Positions 44,914 through 55,260 of a stretch of 64,000 nt of DNA are shown here, piece after piece. Source of the stretch: Dryococelus australis (lineage: Eukaryota > Arthropoda > Insecta > Phasmatodea > Phasmatidae); NCBI GenBank assembly GCA_029891345.1, contig CM057005.1, forward strand, positions 62,389,760 through 62,453,759, in the 5' to 3' direction. The notes beneath the pieces were generated by a model. It searched no databases. It saw only the letters and a program-made list of their open reading frames with translations, and was not told where the DNA came from. Every line of letters begins with the position of its first letter. The stretch's first letter is position 1. A program made the position numbers and the translations under genes.

Positions 44914-45653
44914 TTAAGGGGGTCGCCTGCATGGAGAATTTTTTTCTGCGTTTAAGGCACGCGCTACAAGTGCGCCATCGCCGCTACGCGCAGAGCTCTG
45001 AACTAGCGTGCAGTGTTCTCGTCGTGCAGCCGGCACCTATGGGACTCTCAGCTGTGACCCTATAATGTTACTGGTGGAAAGTCTGTTGCATGGATCAGTG
45101 CATGTTCCTCGGGTACTATAGTGTCTACATAACGCGTATATTTTTGAGGTACAACACTATGAAAAAGCCATTTTTAATCATGTTGGAGTGTTCTGAAATG
45201 GTGTTTTTAATGTGCTTAACGTCTTAGAAGTAATCGAAGGACATAGTCTGAAGTGCACGTTCTTTTCGTAGTTCAGTAAATTGGACGCACGTTTTATAGA
45301 AGAAGAAGAAGAAGAAGAAGAAGAGATTTGGGCTGCTCTTAACAGCGAGGTCTTGAGAGCCGATGAGGGTGATTGAAGTGAATATGGAGTGGCACCGGGA
45401 TGAGGGGGCGGGGGGAACGGGAGATCCCCGAGAAAACCCGCCGACCAGCGACATCGTCCGGCACGATTCCTGCTTGCGAAAATCCGGTGACCCGGCCGGG
45501 GATTGAATCCGGTTCGCCTTGGTGGGAGGCGAGCGTGCTAACCGGTCAACCACCGCGGTCCGCACGTTTTATTGTTTCGTAAAAAACAAAAAAAAACCTG
45601 GATTTCAAATACCCTGCAAAGCTGATCGAGCTCCAGGCAGGCGAGACCTTCAA
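44914..45653 (+). mobile_element. Family A TTAA-type MITE carrying a nested SINE
   Basis: Left TTAA then GGGGGTCGCCTGCATGGAG; right end CAGGCAGGCGAGACC then TTCAA, a diverged inverted repeat with a degraded TTAA. The interior matches the 51090 copy, for example GCGCCATCGCCGCTACGCGC, GACCCTATAATGTTACTGG and GTGTTCTGAAATGGTGTTT. A SINE (45298-45560) interrupts it; without the SINE and its duplication the element is about 465 bp. TTAA targets suggest a piggyBac-type transposase (known preference, inferred here). Confidence 0.75.
45298..45560 (-). mobile_element. Full-length SINE with (AGA)n tail and exact 12-bp duplication
   Basis: Flanked by identical CGCACGTTTTAT at 45286-45297 and 45561-45572. 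On the minus strand it runs from GACCGCGGTGGTTGACCGG (head) through GATTCAATCCCCGGCC and the body to CCCAAATC and a (TTC)n tail. The tail repeat differs from the CACT tail of other copies, so the tail is copy-specific. Insertion lies inside family A. Confidence 0.92.
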
Positions 45654-45888
45654 CGTGGTTTAAATTCCATCGTTTTAATCTGTGAAGTCATACAAATATG
45701 TGGTAGTTTGTTCACGAAAATGTTTGTTGAAGAGTCAAAGTGTCCGCGTAAAGTAATGGTAAAACTATAGAAAACAATGGAATAAAGTACGTGCGGTTTT
45801 TGTTTTCAACTATCTAGATATTTGCAGATTTTCTTCTCCTGAGGTAAACTTGGACATGATCCTCAGAGTGTTAAGCCGTTTGTGATTC
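45654..45888. other. Spacer
   Basis: Ends in an acceptor-like GTTTGTGATTCAG. No gene recognised. Confidence 0.4.
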
Positions 45889-46169
45889 AGGCAGCAAGAA
45901 TCCCCTCCTCCCGAAGAGAACGAGGCCAGGAATTGAGCGATGCTCCGGTGTATGTTGGGCACTGCGACTCCGCAAGCAGGGCATGTCCTCTCTATGACGC
46001 CCAACTAACAAGGTACACCAAAAGAAGGAAACCCAAGAATCGATGTGCCGATTGCCAAACTTTTACACTCAACAGAGCCTTCGGCAGCGCAAACAAGGGG
46101 GAGGTCATATGCTACAAATGTAATAAGCGTGGCTCTTTTGCAAGACAATGTAACTATAACGTAACATAA
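45889..46169 (+). CDS. Possible exon or retroelement fragment with zinc-knuckle-like motif
   Basis: Open segment of about 92 codons ending at TAA, preceded by GTTTGTGATTCAG (acceptor-like, AG at 45887-45888). The peptide holds CADC, then CYKCNKRGSFARQC near its end. This fits the spacing of a CCHC knuckle, C-x2-C-x4-H-x4-C, but Ser replaces His. Basic KRRKPKNR precedes it. CCHC knuckles are typical of Gag proteins and RNA-binding proteins. The lost His argues for a decayed Gag-like or transposase remnant. Not confidently assignable. Confidence 0.32.
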
Positions 46170-46999
46170 AGTATCCCCCGACAACTAACGACTAGCCTTT
46201 GGTAATGTTTACACACCTAGTGACAATCTACTTTTGAAATTTTTCTTTTATTTTAAAATTCGCCTGCTTCGCTATACCATTTAAAACACATGTCCCTGCA
46301 TAAATCAATAAGGCCTGAACTGGCCTGACGTCAAGGATAAATGCATTAAGTTATACAACTTTAAGTGATCAATTTTTGAGATCACAATTAAAAAAGTATA
46401 ACAAATTGAACTGAATTTTAAAAGCATAAAAATGAAAGTAATTAAAAAAAACTTGATGGTTAAGGAATTGTCGCGAATTTTCTGTAGCTTTTCCTGTAAC
46501 CTGCCAGGTGAGGTACGATGCTGCTTTTGACGAACCCTTCCTGTCTACAGCTTCAAAAATGCCTCAGTTACTGCTTTCGTGGTAAAACAAATACTTTAAT
46601 TTATTGTAAATTAGAATAACTTTGTATGAATTCTATTGTTTTATTCCAATTTTCTGTAAGAAAGTAGGTTAAAAATTAACGCTGACAACAAATTATTAAT
46701 AAAAATGCCTCCATAGAACCCAAAAAGTTTAGGCAAGGTGATCTTCGCTAAAAATCATCCAAACACATATTACTGAATACATATACGTGGAGATTTAAAG
46801 GCTGTAAAAATCAGAACAGAATACAGCAACAAATACAATATTAGAAAACAATTTCAAGTATTTTTCTCACAAATGTAATACCACCAATAAAAAGGTATAT
46901 TATCTAGTAGAAGAGAAAGCAAGTGGTGTTATATAATGGCGAGAATAATAAAGAAATACGCAAAAGACATTTTATAGTTTTTGGAGAGCAAATTAATAA
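46170..46999. other. AT-rich spacer
   Basis: Splice-like sequences (CTGCCAGGTGAGGTA at 46499, CTGTCTACAG at 46543) occur without an adjoining long frame. Nothing else recognised. Confidence 0.35.
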
Positions 47000-47011
47000 A
47001 CCCAAAATCTT

Positions 47012-47266
47012 CGAGGTCCACGGTGGCTGAGTGGTTAGACCGTTCGCCTCCCACCAAGGCGAACTGGTTTCAAGCCCCGGCCGGGTCACACCCGGATTTT
47101 CTCAAGTGGGAATCGTGCCGGACGATGCCGTTGGTTGATGGGTTCTCTCAGGGATCTCCCATTTCCCCCACCCTTGAATTTCATCAATACTCTGTTCTTA
47201 CCTCAATCCACCCTCATCGGCTCTCAAGACCTCGCTGTTAAGAGCCGCCCAAATCTCTCAACTCAA
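47012..47266 (+). mobile_element. Full-length SINE with target duplication
   Basis: Head GGTCCACGGTGGCTGAGTGG, anticodon-like arms TTCGCCT/AGGCGAA, B box TGGTTTCAAGCCC, body and AGAGCCGCCCAAATCTC tail. AACCCAAAAT occurs just upstream (47000-47009) and just downstream (47266-47275) as the target duplication. Confidence 0.9.
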
Positions 47267-47277
47267 CCCAAAATTTT

Positions 47278-47939
47278 CAGATACTGTAGAAAGTACATAA
47301 ATAAAACTTAACCTGCATAACTCGTGTGATTTTCTTTAAAAATTTCAAATATTACGGAAATAGGTTTAACGCAAATAACGTAATCAGATAAAATGCACTT
47401 CACTTGTTCCAAAAAGCACCTTTGATTAGATTAAATACATCTTGTGATATAACGTTCGGATGCAGTCAATTCTTCGAAATCATTTTGACATTTGATTTTA
47501 AAGTATCACTGTAAGTCGGTTATGTATAACAAATTTCTTGGCATAAAATGCTTTTGAGGGGAATTGAATCCCCGTACATTTGATTTATATGGTTTTCTCC
47601 GCCTCATGCGTTCTGTTTCAGAAGGTGGGCAAGAATTTCGGCATGATAGAAATTTTAAATTATTTTAGGAGTTAATTATTTTGAAAGGGTAACAGTTTAT
47701 AATAAATAATTGATCACTTTATACGAGAAAACACAGAAATGTTGACAGTAACAAAATCCACCAACAAAAAAAAAAAAAAAAGAAAAAAGAAAAAAAATCT
47801 GTATTGCAATTTTTTGGGGGAAAACAATTATAAATCAAAGACGGCGAAACTCAGTTCTCCTTGAATACTGTTTCTTCCTACCTGTGCCTATGCTATACTG
47901 AATAATCATAGCTTAAGATCATATTTCTCATTTTTTAGG
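47278..47939. other. AT-rich spacer
   Basis: A-rich low-complexity at 47766-47798. GAGGGGAATTGAATCCCC at about 47557 is a short hairpin resembling a T-arm, without a tRNA around it. No gene recognised. Confidence 0.4.
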
Positions 47940-48490
47940 AATTTGGTTATCTGAGAGAGGTTTCGAAAAATGCCCTCTTAATGCAGTTGTTAGTTGTCGA
48001 TTCATTGTAGCTTTCAAAATATAACACTCAAATTCTCCGAAATAAAAAGTGTTATAAGCAGGTTCAAAAAGTTGAACTAGAGTCTCAGCGCGACATACTG
48101 AATTTGTGTTACAACCTACGAAAGGAACAAAAACAACTTCAGTTTATGGTTTAAACTATTTATTAAATTAATGTTGACAGTTTCGCTTGAATGAACAAAA
48201 ATGTATTTACGACAAGTCTGACCCCTATTTTCAACAAAATCCACAGTGACAGTACTCGCTCACCTACTTATAAATCGCACTCATACTGAATCAGAATTTT
48301 CTGCATACCATACAGATTACATTAAATGCAATTCGATTGGAAAAAAAATATCTAGGAGCAAAGCCTAGTTTGCTGCAGAATTCGGGAAATTAAGACTTTT
48401 GAGTGTTACATTTTGAAAACTATAATGATTTGACAACTAATAAATGCATTAAGGGGGAACTTTTCGAAAGCTCTTTCAGATGACCAAATT
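47940..48490. mobile_element. Family I element with ~95-bp TIRs
   Basis: The left arm ATTTGGTTATCTGAGAGAGG through GTAGCTTTCAAAATATAACA is mirrored at the right, which on the minus strand reads AATTTGGTCATCTGAAAGAG through ATAGTTTTCAAAATGTAACA. The arms are about 95 bp with roughly 80 percent identity by eye. A second copy is at 62049-62647. No coding frame. Class unknown. Confidence 0.62.
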
Positions 48491-48983
48491 ATAAAATGTG
48501 AAATATGACCTTATATGGAAACCGGGAGTGCTTTAATTTAGTGCGTGTGTTTGGTCATGGAGAAGAATACTTGAACCGTATTCGGTAAGTCGTGGATTTT
48601 AATTCCGACCTACAGCCATGGAGGTAGTCTTCCGCATCTCTATTCCATTCCCAGTCAACGCACATACCGAGACATTTACTTAGTGAGTGCCTATCCTATC
48701 ACGTGGCCACTAAATAAGTTAGCCTGTAACTACTGCGAACATATTGACAATCTGCTAAGCACTAAAATTAAAAAAACAATAATAACTTTACAAAGAGTAT
48801 TTATTGCAATATAGTAATTCTTGCATCTCTAAAGTTTAAGTAGTTCTCTTTAAACCCGGAACACGCTATTTATTGTTCTCTAATCAATTCCTGAATTAAT
48901 CTTGTACAAGTAGTTTTACGACCTAGCAAACGCCAACCTTAATATCAACAACATCTCCGTTCTTTATTTGATTGATAGAACGA

Positions 48984-49166
48984 GTGAAGAGATTTCGGCG
49001 GCTCTTGACAGCGAGGTCTTGAGAGCCGATGAGGGTGATTGAAGTGAATATGGAGCGGCGCTGGAATAAATGGCGGGGTAAACGGGAGATCCCCGAGAAA
49101 ACCCGCCGACCAACGGCATCGTCCGGCACGATTCCCACTAGTGAAAATCCGATGGCCCGGCCGGGG
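48984..49166 (-). mobile_element. 5'-truncated SINE with exact 13-bp duplication
   Basis: ATTGATAGAACGA is repeated exactly at 48971-48983 and 49167-49179. Between them lies the SINE tail and body on the minus strand, starting in the B-box region (CCCCGGCCGGGCC) with no A box. Truncation inside a perfect duplication shows that the element inserted already truncated. Confidence 0.92.
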
Positions 49167-49179
49167 ATTGATAGAACGA

Positions 49180-49479
49180 ACTCTGTTTGTCATCGCATTC
49201 CTTAGAAAAAATGAACTTGAAAATAAGGTATTTGCATATGTATCTATATGTCACTGGTTTGCACTTAACTGATAATGTTTTTTAAACAGTGCACTTTAAT
49301 GTAATTTGTAATAGTTGGGGAGAGGAAAATTTCGCGAATAAATTTCAGGAGAAGTTAGACTATATATGTACATTGCGATCACATCTGCCATTGGATGACC
49401 ACTAACAGGACTCGCCCTTGACGAGTCACTCTGAACCAATAACAAACCTGCGAGGGATAAGAACCGAATCACTTGCTAT
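49180..49479. other. Spacer
   Basis: No gene recognised. Confidence 0.4.
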
Positions 49480-49690
49480 AGACTGTTCACGGTAAAATGA
49501 GCACTTTTGAAAGCCCTGCTTAAGATCTACGTGTGTTCATGTTGCGTATTCTTCCACCTTATGTAAAATTAACACTGCCATGGGCCTCATCACTTTATTC
49601 ATGCGTCGGTCAAGTGAAACTGCAAAGTTATTATAAAAGTAAATATTCTACAAAATCTACTAATTATTACACTTCGATATTAATCAACAC
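49480..49690 (+). mobile_element. Family C MITE, long form, right half missing
   Basis: AGACTGTTCACGGTAAAATG left end, then GTGTATTCTTCCACC-like, CATGCGTCGGTCAAGTGAAA and TACACTTCGATATTAA. Stops near 49690. Confidence 0.75.
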
Positions 49691-49842
49691 TGTGCAAAAG
49701 AATGAACTGTCTCCTACGTATTTTATGGGAAATAGCTTCCGTGTAGGAATTTTAATTTTTTTTTTTGTGAGCCAGTATTGACGCCTAGTGGGCAAGTCTC
49801 ATCAGGCCCGTTCCTATTCTATTCTATTTATTACCTTTCCTA

Positions 49843-50027
49843 ATCCGGATTTTCGCATGTGGGAATCGTGCCGGACGATACCGCTGGTCGGTGGGTTTTC
49901 TCGGGGATCTCCCGTTTCAACCGCCCTTTCACTCCGACGCTGTCCATACTCACCTCGCTTCATCCTCATCGGCTTTCAAGAGGTCGGTGTTAAGAGGTGT
50001 TCAAATCTCTTCGCTCTTCACTCACTC
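49843..50027 (+). mobile_element. 5'-truncated SINE with 8-bp duplication
   Basis: Starts at TCCGGATTTTCGCATGTGGG, without the tRNA-like head, and ends CTTCACTCACTC. ACCTTTCC occurs at 49833-49840 and 50028-50035, followed by TAAT and AAAT respectively. The truncation point is close to that of the 1258 copy. Confidence 0.85.
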
Positions 50028-50035
50028 ACCTTTCC

Positions 50036-50519
50036 AAATTCCCCGAGTAAACTTACTCGAGGGTTGCTTAGTATGCAATCTTCGATTTTGTTTTAAGTCA
50101 TTGTTCGTTTAATGTATGTTAAAATTAAGAGAATTTTAGTCCAGTCGAAGATTAATCGGGGGTTCTTTCTTACATCATACGACATATTTCAGATTTTATC
50201 AATTCATTTCTACTATAGGATATTTTTTCGGACCCTTTTTATTTGAGTTTCACTCTGACTGGCGTTGAAAAGTAAGAAGAGACCTACGTAAATATCATTG
50301 ATATCAGAGTAAATGCTTTCATTTCCAACAAGTGTTAAGCTAATTAATTTTGCTGAACTGCTTTATTTGACTGCATTATGTTTGCGTGGTGATGATAGAT
50401 TTTTTTTTTCTCTTCAAAATTCATTGCCATCGCGACCTAAAATTAAATATGTATTCAAAAGGAAAGGGATAAATCGCCTCCAAGGACACGTTTGAGTAGA
50501 GGAGTGTTGCTCAGCTGAT
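50036..50519. other. AT-rich spacer
   Basis: No gene recognised. Confidence 0.4.
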
Positions 50520-50990
50520 ATCTGCTCGCCTTCTCCGCAACCAGGCACGAACTCGTGGCGGTGGTGAAATATCGTGGTGGATGGAACCCAACACATATCT
50601 GTCCATGCAAGTTTCCACGCCTGCCGACATACGACAGTGGAGCTACGAGACCACCTTTGTCGTCTTGTGCGGGGGAACTCCCCCCCCCCCCGCCCGGCCG
50701 ACTGCAGCAGCTGACGGCGCTACGCTAGTCGGGGCTGGGCGCCGACGAAAGTTTGCTCATTGTTAATGCGGCGGAATCTCCCGCTCCCTCGCAACCCCCT
50801 ACGCAAGGGTTGACAACCGTAGATAAACAACGCCGAGGCGCCCATCTTCGCTGCGACTAGCTGATGCCGGGTGGTTTGGGGGAGGGGGGGGGGGGGTCGA
50901 ACAAGAGGAGTCTCTTCGAGAATTTCTCCTCGTCCGCGGGAGACTGGAGGGGGAACCGTCCCCGCCATCTTGGATTTATCCAATTTTCGC
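50520..50990. other. GC- and CpG-rich patch with C12 and G13 runs
   Basis: C12 at 50680-50691 and G13 at 50884-50896 lie in a GC-rich segment. CCGCCATCTTGG near 50962 is the complement of the AAGATGGCGG motif seen in family F. Several short frames overlap and none is recognisable. Confidence 0.38.
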
Positions 50991-51044
50991 CGTAGCTTTC
51001 AACACAGATTTTATATTTTATTTTGGGCGTCGACGAGGCATGGG

Positions 51045-51832
51045 TAGAGACCTGCAAAATTCTCGTTATTCTTTGTGGACATGTTAAACTCAAGACGCCC
51101 GTCTACATAGAGCTTTTTCCCATGTTTGAAGACGAGAGGCGAGGGAGCGTTAAAGGCGACACTGCCACGTGCATCAAGTCTTCTATCGCCGCTAAGCGCA
51201 AGACTCTGAACTGGCGTGCAGTGTTCTCATCGTGCTGCGTGTAGCTGTGGGACTTTCAGTGGCGACCCTATTATTTTACTGGCGGAAAGTGTGTAGGAAG
51301 GTTCAATGCATGCCCCTTGACTAGTTTTGTATGGCTCTGACATGTACATTTTGAGATACAGCGGTTTGAAATAGCCGTTTTTAGCCATTTTGGCGTGCTC
51401 TGAAATGGTGTTTCTAATTAACGCGAGATCTTGAAAACACTCTACAGCCCTCGTCTGAAATGTGTTTTCTTTTCGTATGTCAGTACACTGGACGCTCGTT
51501 TAATAGTTTCGTAGAAAACGTGTATTTCGAATACTCTGCAACGTACTTCAAGCGCCAGGTAGACGGGCGTCTTAAAAAAAAAAAAAAACACACACACACA
51601 AACAAACAACACCACTTCCTCTGCAATGCGTGTCATTGGACCATTATTTATTTGACACGCCCCGGGTAACTCTGCGCCAATAAATGAATACTTCACAATT
51701 GTGTGCCCAATCACGTGCAGAAAGGGCGTGACTTAACATTTATGCAGCACCCAATTGACGCCGGCTCGAGTATACATAGTACTATGAATTTTAGCTTGAT
51801 GTCAAAAATAACGCGAATTTTTCAGGTCCCTA
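51045..51832. mobile_element. Family B hAT-like MITE split by a family A element
   Basis: The outer parts match the clean copy at 58847-59139. Left TAGAGACCTGCAAAATTC to GTGGACATGTTAAAC, and right CAATGCGTGTCATTGGACC through CCAATAAATGAATACTTC to AACGCGAATTTTTCAGGTCC then CTA. Flanking 8-mers GGCATGGG and GTTATGGG match 6 of 8. Between them sits a complete family A element (51090-51575) plus an A/CA-rich stretch (51574-51600). Confidence 0.85.
51090..51575 (+). mobile_element. Family A TTAA-type MITE, complete (nested in B)
   Basis: Perfect 15-bp inverted ends: AAGACGCCCGTCTAC (51092) and GTAGACGGGCGTCTT (51559). The right end abuts TTAA and the left abuts TCAA, a one-base change from TTAA. 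The uninterrupted family B copy has a TTAA at the matching point (58891-58896 region). Length is about 480 bp with no coding frame. TTAA duplication suggests piggyBac-type mobilisation. Confidence 0.82.
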
Positions 51833-51840
51833 GTTATGGG

Positions 51841-53313
51841 GAATCGTTTTGCACGTGTTGTCAAATATGTATTACTATACTATTGTTGCCAGGATCATTT
51901 CTGTGACGCTCGTAAGAAAGAGTCACTTATTTCTTGCCGGCAGTCACTGATCAAAAATTAATCAACGCAGAATAGTTGTGGTAGTTTGATAAAGAATTAG
52001 AAACTATTATTTATGCCATGTGGTGCGATATATTTAGTTGAACATTCTTTAATGGAACTTATGGCAAAAACATGAAAATCCGAGTTAATTTTTCGTATTT
52101 GTTAAGTTTCGAAAGCTCTCGAAACGAATAAAATATTAGAGAAAGGTAATTTAGTATTCTAAGTCAACATTTCGTTGCAACCCTCCGAGCCTTCGGCAAT
52201 GTTTGGGTTTTCGTTAGCGAATGCAAGATGGCAACACTATGCACTTGAACATTAACTGTTTTGCGAGAGTTTGTTTATAAATTATGAATACTTAAGCTTG
52301 AAGACATTGATAAACCAAAGCAGTGAATCTCTTAAAACATTTTGTTTGCTTTTGACGTGTTTGAAATATTAAATGTATTCCTAGAATGCATTATTTATAA
52401 TGTATTCTAAAAATCAATTTTATTTCGTGCATCAAGTGTGTCAAATTTGCTGAAGACGACGTACTATTTTCTAACTCGGCTGGACGAGTAATGTATTACA
52501 CATATATATGATTCAATTTCGTATGCACTGAGTTAGAACAACTCACATGTACGCAGTAAGGGAGGGCAGACAGAACTTTGGTTGTTACGTGAACGAAGAT
52601 TTTTGTCAATGACCATTTTGCTATTTAGTTGTAAGCTATTTACGTAAAAGCTGTTTGAGCTGTTATTTATAATACCAATACTATACAATAAGCGATGGAC
52701 AACAAACTAGACGATGTCGTGTTACTAGTCGAGTGTATTAATATCAATATGATATGAATTTTCACTCAATTATTTTCAAGAGAAAGTAATTTTGTTGTGA
52801 AACACCAATAATTATTTACAAGTGAGCGCTACCTATCAGTTGATTTACGAACTACATTGTTCAAAGCAAATTTGTTATTAATTGAGCATTTGTGTTCCCT
52901 ATTTCATTATAAACAACTGTAATAAAATCATAAATATCCTCACAATAGCTGCTTACATATTTCACAAATTAAAACAGAACGTTTAATTGGTGCTTTTAAA
53001 ATTCTTTTTCTTAAATAAATTTGTATATTTCTGTAATGCACGAAGGCGCATTACTTTATGATTCTCTTCTTTTACAGTCCCAAAAACACAATCTGTACAC
53101 ATACCTGCCAATTTTTATAATAAAAACTCGGCAGCGAAAGCCCGAAGGTCATCGTTATCGTTTCGATTTTCTTATTGAACATAGCGATGTCAAAGGAACA
53201 CTAGAATGCTCTGAGAATAGCTCATTTCGTTAGTAAACAAAATTCGAGTAATCACTAATATTTTGTCGACAAGAAACGAAACGAATAACTTAGAACAACC
53301 CTCATTGATCTCC
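51841..53313. other. AT-rich stretch
   Basis: No gene or repeat family recognised. Confidence 0.4.
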
Positions 53314-53416
53314 CTAAAGGCACCCGCCTACCTTGCACATGAACTGCACTGCAGTGTGTTTGAAATACACGTTTTCCCACGAAACTATCAAACGTGCGGC
53401 CAACGTGCTGATCTAC
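53314..53416 (-). mobile_element. Family A fragment
   Basis: CTAAAGGCACCCGCCTACC is a family A terminus and AAATACACGTTTTCCCACG then AAACTATCAAACGTGC matches the complement of 51490-51530. Only the terminal 100 bp survives. Confidence 0.68.
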
Positions 53417-53870
53417 AATCGATCTGGTTTAGATGAAATTTATGCTTTTGTGTACAGGAGGAGGGCTATGGTTCTATCTGAAGTACCGGAATCGATACAC
53501 TGCGCCTCCACCAGTGTAACGTTTTTACTGGGATGGCTACTATAACGTTATACTATTAAACACAAGAATATACACGAGACAAATCTCTGAGGATAGTCCT
53601 CTTAACGTTACTGTACTCTGGGGGTATAACTCAAGATGGTTCCATGACACTAGACAATTACAAAAACTACTAATTATTTTATTACTCCTCATACAATAAA
53701 TGACCCCAAACACTTTAACAAACAATACTGAATGATTACTAGATTTGAAATATCTCAACAAATAATAGTGTACAATTGCGTTATCAAAGAATAGGTTCTT
53801 AATAGGGGACCTCTAGGGTTCTCTGCGCGTAAGATTGTTTCTGGATATATCCTGCACCCAGAACTAAACA
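53417..53870. other. Spacer
   Basis: No gene recognised. Confidence 0.4.
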
Positions 53871-54180
53871 TCTCCTTGCACATTGGAAATTAACGACACC
53901 AGTGATGATTGGCCGTACAGGTCACGTCTGTCCAAGACGTCAGTATCTCGGCTCGCCCTGCAGTGTTGCCCTCAAGTTGCTCGCGCCGACCTCCGGCGTC
54001 GATGTGTGTCAGTGTGTGTCAGAGAATTGGTGGGGGGGGGGGAGGGGCGTCGTCATGCACCAGCGGCCATTTTATACCTTGCGGCTGACCGACATACAGG
54101 GAAACCTACTGCCACCCTTGCTACTCCCTAGCTCCCCTCCCGTCATCCAAGTGTGCGGGTTCTAGTCCCGTGCCCGCAAC
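53871..54180. other. GC-rich patch with G11 run
   Basis: GC-rich with TGTGTGTCAGTGTGTGTC and G11 at 54032-54042. Two overlapping plus frames of 82 and 87 codons reflect composition. Function unknown. Confidence 0.35.
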
Positions 54181-54780
54181 AATATCGTTTGTCAAGTGGT
54201 GTGGTTACTCGGCCCGCTAGAATTCATGGGTTGCTGATGCTAACGTTGAGCTGTGGACACTGAATATTGCAATTATTTTACCCGTGTGTACGTATGTTCC
54301 AACTGAATTTTCTCATGCTGTACCAACATCACCGAATAAAATTAGTTTTTTAAACACATGTGTGCTGTTTTATTTCTCTTTTAACGCACTGACGATAAAA
54401 ACTGCCTGCTTTCATATTAAAATAATAAAAATACTCATGTTAAAAATGAAACAAAATTTAAATATGACAATTATTTATGTACTTTGTGTGTATGGACGTC
54501 GTCACCATTCGAAACAAGTTGATGGCACTCTCACCGACTGTAGAGTATCTCTGGTGGCTTATTCCCGAAACATGAGTTATCAGTAGCTATGCTCTATCGG
54601 GCGATACTAAAAATAAATGGACAGTAGATGTGTTGTGATGAAGAAGGGGCTGGAAGGCAGCCGACTAAACAACCAATACAAATTTTGTGTCGGTCATGTC
54701 TTCGTGCTTGGGAGCTTAGTAGTTCCACTTGCCTTGGAACTCCAGGCCTCCGGCGTGTCATTATTTAAATATTTTTTAAA
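54181..54780. other. Spacer
   Basis: A 100-codon plus frame (54284-54586) is AT-rich with no motif and is not called. Confidence 0.4.
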
Positions 54781-55260
54781 TAGATTTTCTGGTAATTTTT
54801 TTGGGATTTTTTTTTTTTTAGATTTATTGGAATCTTTAGGGTCCAAGGTCATTCAAGGTTATGAGCACTGGGTGAAGGACACGGACGCGAGGTAAAGTTC
54901 AAGATCACTTGTATCAAACATGGCGGTAGAGTAATGTTACAACATGTTGGCCAGTCGGCTGCGGCTCCGATCTCCCATTCCCTCTGCTCAATCATCGGAA
55001 ATTTTAATTTTTTAAATATTTTTCTAATTTATGTTTGCTGAAATTTTTTTATGCATTATAAAGTTTTTTAAACATAATTTTTTTTTTTTTAAAGGATTTT
55101 GCGCTTTATCTTGGTTTGAGGTCATGTAAAGTCGCGAGCATGTGGTCAAGTTTACAGATGTGAAGTCAAGGTCACCCATATCCAAGATGGCGGTCGGACT
55201 ACGTCACAACATGGGGGCTGTCGGCTTCGGCTGCGGACCCTTGACCTTGTGTGCTTGGGC
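54781..55260 (+). repeat. Family F block
   Basis: CCAAGGTCATTCAAGG (54843), GTCAAGGTCACCC (55165), AAACATGGCGGTAGAG (54917) and CCAAGATGGCGGTCGG (55181) recur, with T-rich spacers between. Each ATGGCGG is followed within about 30 bp by a CGGCTGCGG-type phrase, as at 24740. Confidence 0.65.

Noticed and set aside
45224-45582. Frames containing LARSPPTKANRIQSPAGSP and similar peptides
   Set aside because: They are conceptual translations of the SINE. The same peptides appear at every SINE copy (11-328, 13230-13540, 40156-40388, 46981-47241, 48923-49193, 49788-50112).
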